From Lycocorax pyrrhopterus obiensis (Eukaryota > Chordata > Aves > Passeriformes > Paradisaeidae), in assembly GCA_014706295.1 (NCBI GenBank), contig JACSVZ010000004.1, positions 86,373,047 through 86,437,046 of the forward strand: a stretch of DNA of 64,000 nucleotides. Direction: 5' to 3'. The notes beneath the pieces were generated by a model. The model searched no databases. It saw only the letters and a program-made list of their open reading frames with translations, and was not told the origin of the DNA. Shown in pieces: positions 57,921 to 64,000 of the stretch; positions within the stretch are counted from its first letter, which is position 1, and each line of letters opens with the position of its first letter. The position numbers and the translations under genes are program-made.

Positions 57921-57950
57921 TGTGATACAAAGTTCATACTTTGTATCACA
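57921..57950. repeat. Perfect hairpin, 13-bp arms, 4-nt loop
   Basis: TGTGATACAAAGT and ACTTTGTATCACA are exact reverse complements separated by TCAT. It lies 1.6 kb beyond the last DST polyadenylation signal. Confidence 0.95.
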
Positions 57951-59975
57951 TGACAAAAGTCTGAAAATAAACAATGGATGCTCTATACTTCTGTGACCCA
58001 AGGACAACTCTGCAGAGTTTCATGGAAAAGGCATATTGCAAACATACAACAAAGCAATAGGTAGCTCAGTTGTAGTGAACTATTTTTGTAAAGAAAGTAG
58101 TGGTATTCAATTTCCAGCTTCCTGTCATTAAAAAACATTTCTACTTTGCTACCAGCATAAATGGGAGATGAAGGATCAGCCCTACGAGTACATCCTCACC
58201 TTATTCAGTTGCATGAGTTTTTATGTAACCTCATCATTGGAGATGCATTTTTTGCCCTTTTATTACCTTCCTTATAACGACAGGAGTTGGTCATAAGCTC
58301 ACCAGCCTGCTGGGTGACCATGAGTCGATTACAACTTAGTGTGGCCTAGACTCTTACACCTGTTTATTCTGTGATTGTCCTGCGCCAGTGACGGAGCAGA
58401 GCTGATGGGCAGGGAAGAAGGGCTGGACAGCCAGTGGCTATGGGACCCATATTGTTAAGGGAATAATGTATATTTAGCACTTGGAAAAGCTGGCTCGGTT
58501 CTAGGCTCCTTTACTTTTTCATTTTCAGCTTTCTACATTTCTGTTTTGCTGCCTTCAAAATGAGAAAGTTTCCACAGAGTTTTCTGAAATCTGCAGATGA
58601 AACCTGTAGTGATCTAGTGATGCCTCCTGGCCTAGGCATCCTCAGCTTCAGTTAAGGCATACTGTGAGCTTCTTGCATTCTAATGCAATAGATGACAGTA
58701 ATTCAGGCTTTGCCTCCAGCACATCTCTTTACAAAAGCGTAGGAATGGTGTTATATTTAATCTTAATTTAAAAACTAATGCATTTCATAAAAACAAACTG
58801 ATGCAAGCAGCTATACCATACCATAGTGAGCAGCAGGGTTTGGACCCGTGGTTGCCATAGCACTGACAGGGCTAGCAGCACCCCACAGCTTGCACACAAG
58901 ACAGAGGCTGTAGTCTTAGGTGTGTTCCTCCAAGTATGTAGCAAGAAGACACATTGCTGAGCACTTGCTGTTAATGTTCTGTAAATAACCACAGGGATGG
59001 AAAATGAGCATTGCCTTGCTCGCTGCATCTCGGTACAGCTGCCCTAACTGCTTCCAGGTGTTTCTGGTTCTTAGGCTGTTTGGTAGCACCTGAGCTCATC
59101 CTGGAGAGGAGGTATTTAGCTAGGTGTTTGTTCTGACTGTGGGTTATAGGAGGAAGTGGTGATGTTAGGAGGTTTATATATTTGTGCAAGGTGAGTGGGC
59201 TTCCCTAGTGAAACTTGTTTTCTCTGCTTAATTTCAATAATGTGTTTGCAGGCATGGAGGCAGGAGAGATGGTTGGTTTGTTTGCTTGCTTTTTTTTTTG
59301 ATAGTGCAGGTAGGTTATTCATCTCTGTGGAAAAAACAACTTATACTTCCTAAAAACAGGAACATTGCAGAGGAAAAGAAGCTCTTCAGAAATGGATAAG
59401 GCAGCACCTTAAATTCTATGTAACTTGCACAAAAATGCTGGGTGACTGATGGTATTGAGGTATTTTCAAGTTCTCTGGTAAAGAATTGTTCAGAGTTTTG
59501 CTGTTGCAAATGGAGTGGTATCTGACCTGAAGCTAAAGGAATTCTGGGGGTTGTTTTTTTCCTAGTGGTTGTTCTGAACTGAAATTTTTTAAATAGTCTG
59601 CATTGCAGCTTGGGGTGCCTGAACTGTTTTTCTCTATTGGAAGGTTGAAGGAAAGTGTGATGAAAGTCAATTGTGTAACTTAGCTGGAATCCTGGCTGAG
59701 TAAGGATGAGAGTGTTAATACATGTGTTATTAGCACTTGGATGGTTGAACAGGAGTAAGAACCCCAACATATAAATCAGGCCCTGTCAGCATTTACAATG
59801 CTATTTGCTCTTCTGAGAGGAGGCAGATGGTGTGGTGATAGCTTTGTTCTCAGGGAAAGCTGATGTGGAGCTTTTTGTGGGGGTCATGATGATCTTTACA
59901 ACATTTGGAAAATTATCCAATACCATTCATTTATATTTTCCTCTTTTCAGGGCTTGGTCATGGCTCTTCCAATCT

Positions 59976-60030
59976 TAGAGTCATAGGATAATTTAGGTTG
60001 GAAAAGACTGCTAAGATCTTTCTGTTCTTT
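59976..60030 (-). mobile_element. CR1 LINE 3'-end relic, reverse orientation
   Basis: AGAGTCATAGGATAATTTAG followed by GTTGGAAAAGACTGCTAAGA is the reverse complement of the conserved CR1 3' terminus. Limits are approximate. Confidence 0.75.
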
Positions 60031-63000
60031 AGGCAGACCAATGGGAACCTAGGGATCTATGAAAGAGTTTGCAATATGTGGGCTATTTTTAAAGATAATG
60101 CATTCCCATGATAAAGAAATATCTCTATATTTAAAAAATCATTTAAAATGATTAAAGTGTATGACAGGACATGAGTGAGGATGAGAAAAGCAGGCTTGTA
60201 AATATGAAATATTGGGGAAGTCCACACTTGCTTATCAGAAGAGGGGGTGTGACTTTAAGCAACACTGATTTGAAGCTTTAGAGACCAAACCAACAAAAGA
60301 AGGTAATTAGGACTAGGTAGTGTTCACCAAAGACTGAAGTAGCTAAACTGCTACTTGGAGTCGTCTTGTCTTGTGTGAGCATAAGAGGACTGAAAACTGT
60401 CTAATGTATAATGGTTACCTTTTCCAAAAAGGTACTGGTAAGCTCGGGAAAAGTGCTAATCAGTTTAGACTCGGAAAAATGATGGACACAATAAATGAGA
60501 TAGTAGTGGAAGCCTGAATAAATATACTATGGAAGAGTTGGCTTTGCTTTTGGAGGGATCTCATGCCTTAGAAGCTGCCCAAAAAGTCCTTGAAAGGATC
60601 AGTTAATGTGGACAAAGGTTGAGATTGACCACGTGGCTTTGCAAAAGAGATCAGTAATTCTCAAAGGAGTGAGCACTTACGGGATCGGAGGAAAGGGCTT
60701 TCTGAGGGTAAATAGCACATTGAAAGCTAGGAAAGACAGCGTAGGAGAAGGTGCTCAGTTTTAACAGAGGAAAGAGTTCTGCAATGGAGCCCTGGACAGG
60801 TTTTAACATAAAGCTGCAGATGCTGGCTCAGAGGTTCCTGAAGTGCACATTGTTGGATGAGTGCTCTGGAAAAAAGCATCGCTGCGTTTCTGTGATTCAT
60901 CGTGTCTCCTGGGGGTGTGCATTGCTTTCCACTGATGCTGAGGATCCTGCAGTGACTAGCTCAGCCCTGGCCAACTAATCTTTAGATGGCTAATTTAAGT
61001 AGAATGAATCCCACCCCAAATTAATGAGTTTATTTCAAGCTAAGAAACACTAGAAGGGATTTTCCTGAGTGGTTTGGAAATTGTCCTTCTAGCTTTTATT
61101 ACTTGCACGCCTTTTTGGTGCATTAAAGGTGTTTTAGGGTACGCAAAGTATGGATCAGCATATAATCTTGCACCATTTCTAGTCACATTCAGGAAACGCA
61201 ACCCATGTAAGAGGGATGGAGAATCCCATCCCATGCTTTAGGAGCTTTTGAGCATTCCTGGGATCCTTCAGCAGCAAAGCCAGGTACAATAGTGTTCCTC
61301 TCTGTGTTGCTTCCAGTCACATCTATCTCTGCAAGGCACCTGCAAATCCTGTTTCCTTTGGGTTTTCCAACTGTTCATCCTCCTGGGATCCACTGGCATG
61401 GAGGAAATGAACATGTCTTTCTTGGGACAGTAGCAGATCGTGCACAACCTCAAGACCTAAACCATTAAAGAAACTGAAGTAATTGAAAAGAATACCATGT
61501 TGACATGCTTCTCTTCCTCTCAAGTGTCTTGTGGATCTGAGGAAGATAAGTGTTTTTTTCCAAAAGACATGAGCTATTCATTAGTATGGCATGATTGTTT
61601 TGGTTATTTTTTGTTTGTTTTGTTTTGCTGTTTCCTATTTGCCTTCTAAATAAACACAATTGAGTATGGCCATGCATGAATAGCTCTTCCTGGAATGAAG
61701 AAAATTAAGTAAGTAACTATTTCTTTGAATAGTTATTCAATGAGAAATGAATGCAGAGCACAGTTTATTATACTGTAACTTAAGGGCTAAGCACAGACAT
61801 TCATTTTAAAGCAAATATAATTTATTTTGTAAAAATATCATGAGATGTAGTAAGCAAACCACAAATAAATTAGGCAAGACTAAGGTAGGCAAGATGCTTG
61901 CAGTGGAGGCTATTTCCATGCATTGCTATTGTTTTTTCCTCACAAGTATATTTGCAAATACAGTTGTTCTGAGCTGTACAACAGCTCTGCAGCATTTCCT
62001 ATTAAAATCAGTAAACTGGGTTTTCTAGCCCATGTGTATGGCTCTGTAGCAGGAACTGAAGTGATGCTTCCTACTGTGGCCAGATGGTGAGGAGGATGTG
62101 TGAGCTCCAACTCCTGAGCTTGGCTGGAGCTCCTGGTGATGGGCCCATGTAGGCAGAGCTGTCTCCTCACCTGAGAGACCTGGCAGTGCCTCTTGGGAGG
62201 TGATGCCTCACTAGTTCTGCTGAGGCTTGGGAAGAATGTGAGCACGATCACAGTGCTTTCAGACACTGGAACACCTTCCTTAAGTCCACTGATTAGGTCA
62301 CTTGGCCAATGCAGACTTCCACATGGGACTTCTTTTTTATACACATGCTGTCTTTACCTGGTAGAGGAACTAATGAAGAAATAATCTTTAATATTTTGTT
62401 ATCTCCACATGATTCAGGGCATTCATTTCTCCCCCTTTTTTTTTTTCTTTCCCTGCCCCTCCAACCCCTCTAACTTATCAGGATTTATTAAATCTTTCCA
62501 GATTTCTGAGGACGATTTTATTCCCAATGATGCAAAAAATTTTAATGTAACACTTGATAATGGAAAACGTCTTCTTAATTACCATTGGAAACTTCCACCC
62601 CTGAGTGAGAACTTAGTATTTGGTGGCTTTAAAGCTTTCCATGTGAGAGAGCTCCTCCTCCCCTCCAAGCTCCCACTCTGTTTCCAATAATGTGTGCAGG
62701 GCTCTCCAAAAATGTTGCAGTGATCTCATCCAGTAAAATAACCCTGGTCAGTACTAGCCCAAATCCTCCATTAGGCTGGAGCTGGCTATGGGGGCATCAG
62801 GCTGCCACCACTACTTCTCCCCCCGTTGCAGGAAAGATGCCCTGAGGCTGAGGCTCACTGCCCTCTCGGAGGCAGAGGGTAACAAAATGTGTCTGTGGGC
62901 AGAGATGGGGGGTGGAAGGCAGCTGCTTGGTGGCCTGGTTTCATGAGAACAAGAGGTCTGTCATAGCTGCAATGGCTCACCCCCAGCAGCAAGAGGGTTT

Positions 63001-64000
63001 ATCTCCTCCCACCCATCGGACAGGCCATGCCCTAGTGAGACACTGGGAGAAGCAGATAATTAGTCAGGAATTTCCTAAATAACAATATGAACTAAAAAGG
63101 GGGATTACCAGCTGGAGTTGAATTTTTCAACCAGAATCTTTTCTCTGTCTTAGATATATGGCCTACTGTGTCCAGGAATGTCTTTTCATATGGTCTTTGT
63201 ATAAGTCAGTCTCTGGCCCTGAATGCTGTGTTATTGAACTCTAGGGTATAAGATATGGTCTCCAGTACTACATAAATAAAAGTAAATATTTTCAGCTGAG
63301 TAGTCAAATGATGTCGAGGGAGTTTGAGTTCAAGCACAGTGATCTAATATGACTGTTAAAAAACTTAAATAAAAACTCCAAAAAAAAAATTAATTGTGCA
63401 AAGATTGTGCTATGATTGCTAAAGTGCAAAAAGTATTCAGAAGAACCTGTTGGATGGGCAATATTTTAGGCAGCTATATTAACATCAAGTCATGGTTCAG
63501 AGAGTTCAGTTTTTGGGGATTGGTGCTGGGTTTTTAGCAATTAAGTGCCTGTGCATGAGCTTACCAAACTGAGGTCATTTGGATGTATACATTGTTTGGA
63601 AGGTAGAGTTGGAGATAAAAATCAGTTGGATTAAAACACAAGAGGAGAAAGATGTCATTGGGTTGTTGTGATATTAACTTGCAAGGAAACATTTTTGCTG
63701 TAAACTCACATGTGTAGTCTCAGACTGGAGCACCAGCTGTGACTATCTCTGGAGAGATCTAGCTAACAATGCATGTCAGAAAAAATTATAGCATAATTTA
63801 TTTATACCTCTCAGAATAGCAGAAATAAGGCTGAAATCCATGTGCCTGAAAACAAAAGGGTTTGTACTAATTCCAATCCTGTCCAAGGATGGTCTATAAG
63901 AGGGATAAAATGCCATGGCAAAGAAAAAAGCAAATTAAAGAATAGTTCCTAATCAAACTCTGAAATAAGTGTTAAATTCAAGGAAGAATAGATTTGTCAA

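Larger units (their letters stand above)
56391..64000. other. Downstream non-coding sequence
   Basis: 7.6 kb after DST with no exon I can support on either strand. In mammals COL21A1 lies downstream of DST in the same orientation, but none of its recognisable signal-peptide or vWA-domain sequence is present here. It contains one hairpin and one CR1 relic, listed separately, plus a polypyrimidine run at 62432-62465. Confidence 0.7.

Noticed and set aside
59315..59770. 151-codon open frame on the minus strand, the longest after DST
   Set aside because: Low-complexity composition, no recognisable domain, no splice or promoter context; consistent with chance.
62409..62690. Polypyrimidine run, AG and a 93-codon open frame that looks like a possible terminal exon
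   Set aside because: The peptide matches no family I recognise, no compatible upstream exon or polyadenylation signal was found, and the acceptor-like context can arise from the T-rich run alone.
1..64000. Search for CRISPR arrays, bacterial operons, phage or defence islands, tRNA and rRNA genes
   Set aside because: Nothing of the kind is present; the sequence is an intron-rich vertebrate locus.

Overview
The window is vertebrate nuclear DNA, most probably avian. It holds the 3' half of one large multi-exon gene on the + strand, DST (dystonin, BPAG1/MACF2), followed by about 8 kb of downstream sequence with no gene that I can recognise. The evidence for DST is a chain of 35 short exons with GT-AG boundaries and consistent reading phase. 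Spliced, they give 5,328 nt, or 1,775 residues plus a stop. The protein matches the DST C-terminal half closely: spectrin repeats, a pair of EF-hands, a GAR (GAS2-related) domain, then a Ser/Arg/Gly-rich tail ending in an SKIP motif. DST rather than the paralogue MACF1 is indicated by the tail, for example the VHHHGSK cassette, the [19 protein letters not shown] stretch and the SEIQSVCSD and SKLDKSLKR segments. A CR1 LINE copy, several CR1 3'-end relics and compact introns point to a bird; a crocodilian or turtle cannot be excluded by eye.

Layout: 1-1995 is the end of an intron entered from upstream. Exons w1-w25 (1996-40771) encode about twelve plakin-type spectrin repeats. The last repeat is interrupted by a basic, proline-containing insert. 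Exons w26-w27 (41098-42919) carry two canonical EF-hand loops. Exons w28-w30 (43080-47097) carry the GAR domain, including an 18-nt microexon (44001-44018, FFLGNQ). Exons w31-w35 (49317-55376) encode the tail, with two in-frame cassettes (w31 and w33). The 3'UTR runs from 55377 and has three AATAAA signals, the last at 56328. From about 56.4 kb to 64 kb I see only non-coding sequence with a reverse CR1 relic and one perfect hairpin.

The parts work as one cytolinker. The spectrin rod is the spacer, the EF-hand pair and GAR domain contact microtubules, and the GSR/SxIP tail tracks EB proteins at plus ends. The N-terminal actin-binding and plakin domains lie upstream of the window.

There is no bacterial-type accessory system, CRISPR array or new gene cluster here. 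The observations worth a second look concern splicing: the GAR microexon flanked by pyrimidine tracts, a cassette exon with a weak donor and a long CU tract, a duplicated 5' splice site whose distal copy would introduce a stop, a (TG)10-T-tract acceptor resembling CFTR exon 9, and a 22-bp perfect palindrome at a donor. Exons are numbered w1-w35 within this window. Residue numbers count from the first residue of w1 with all exons included.
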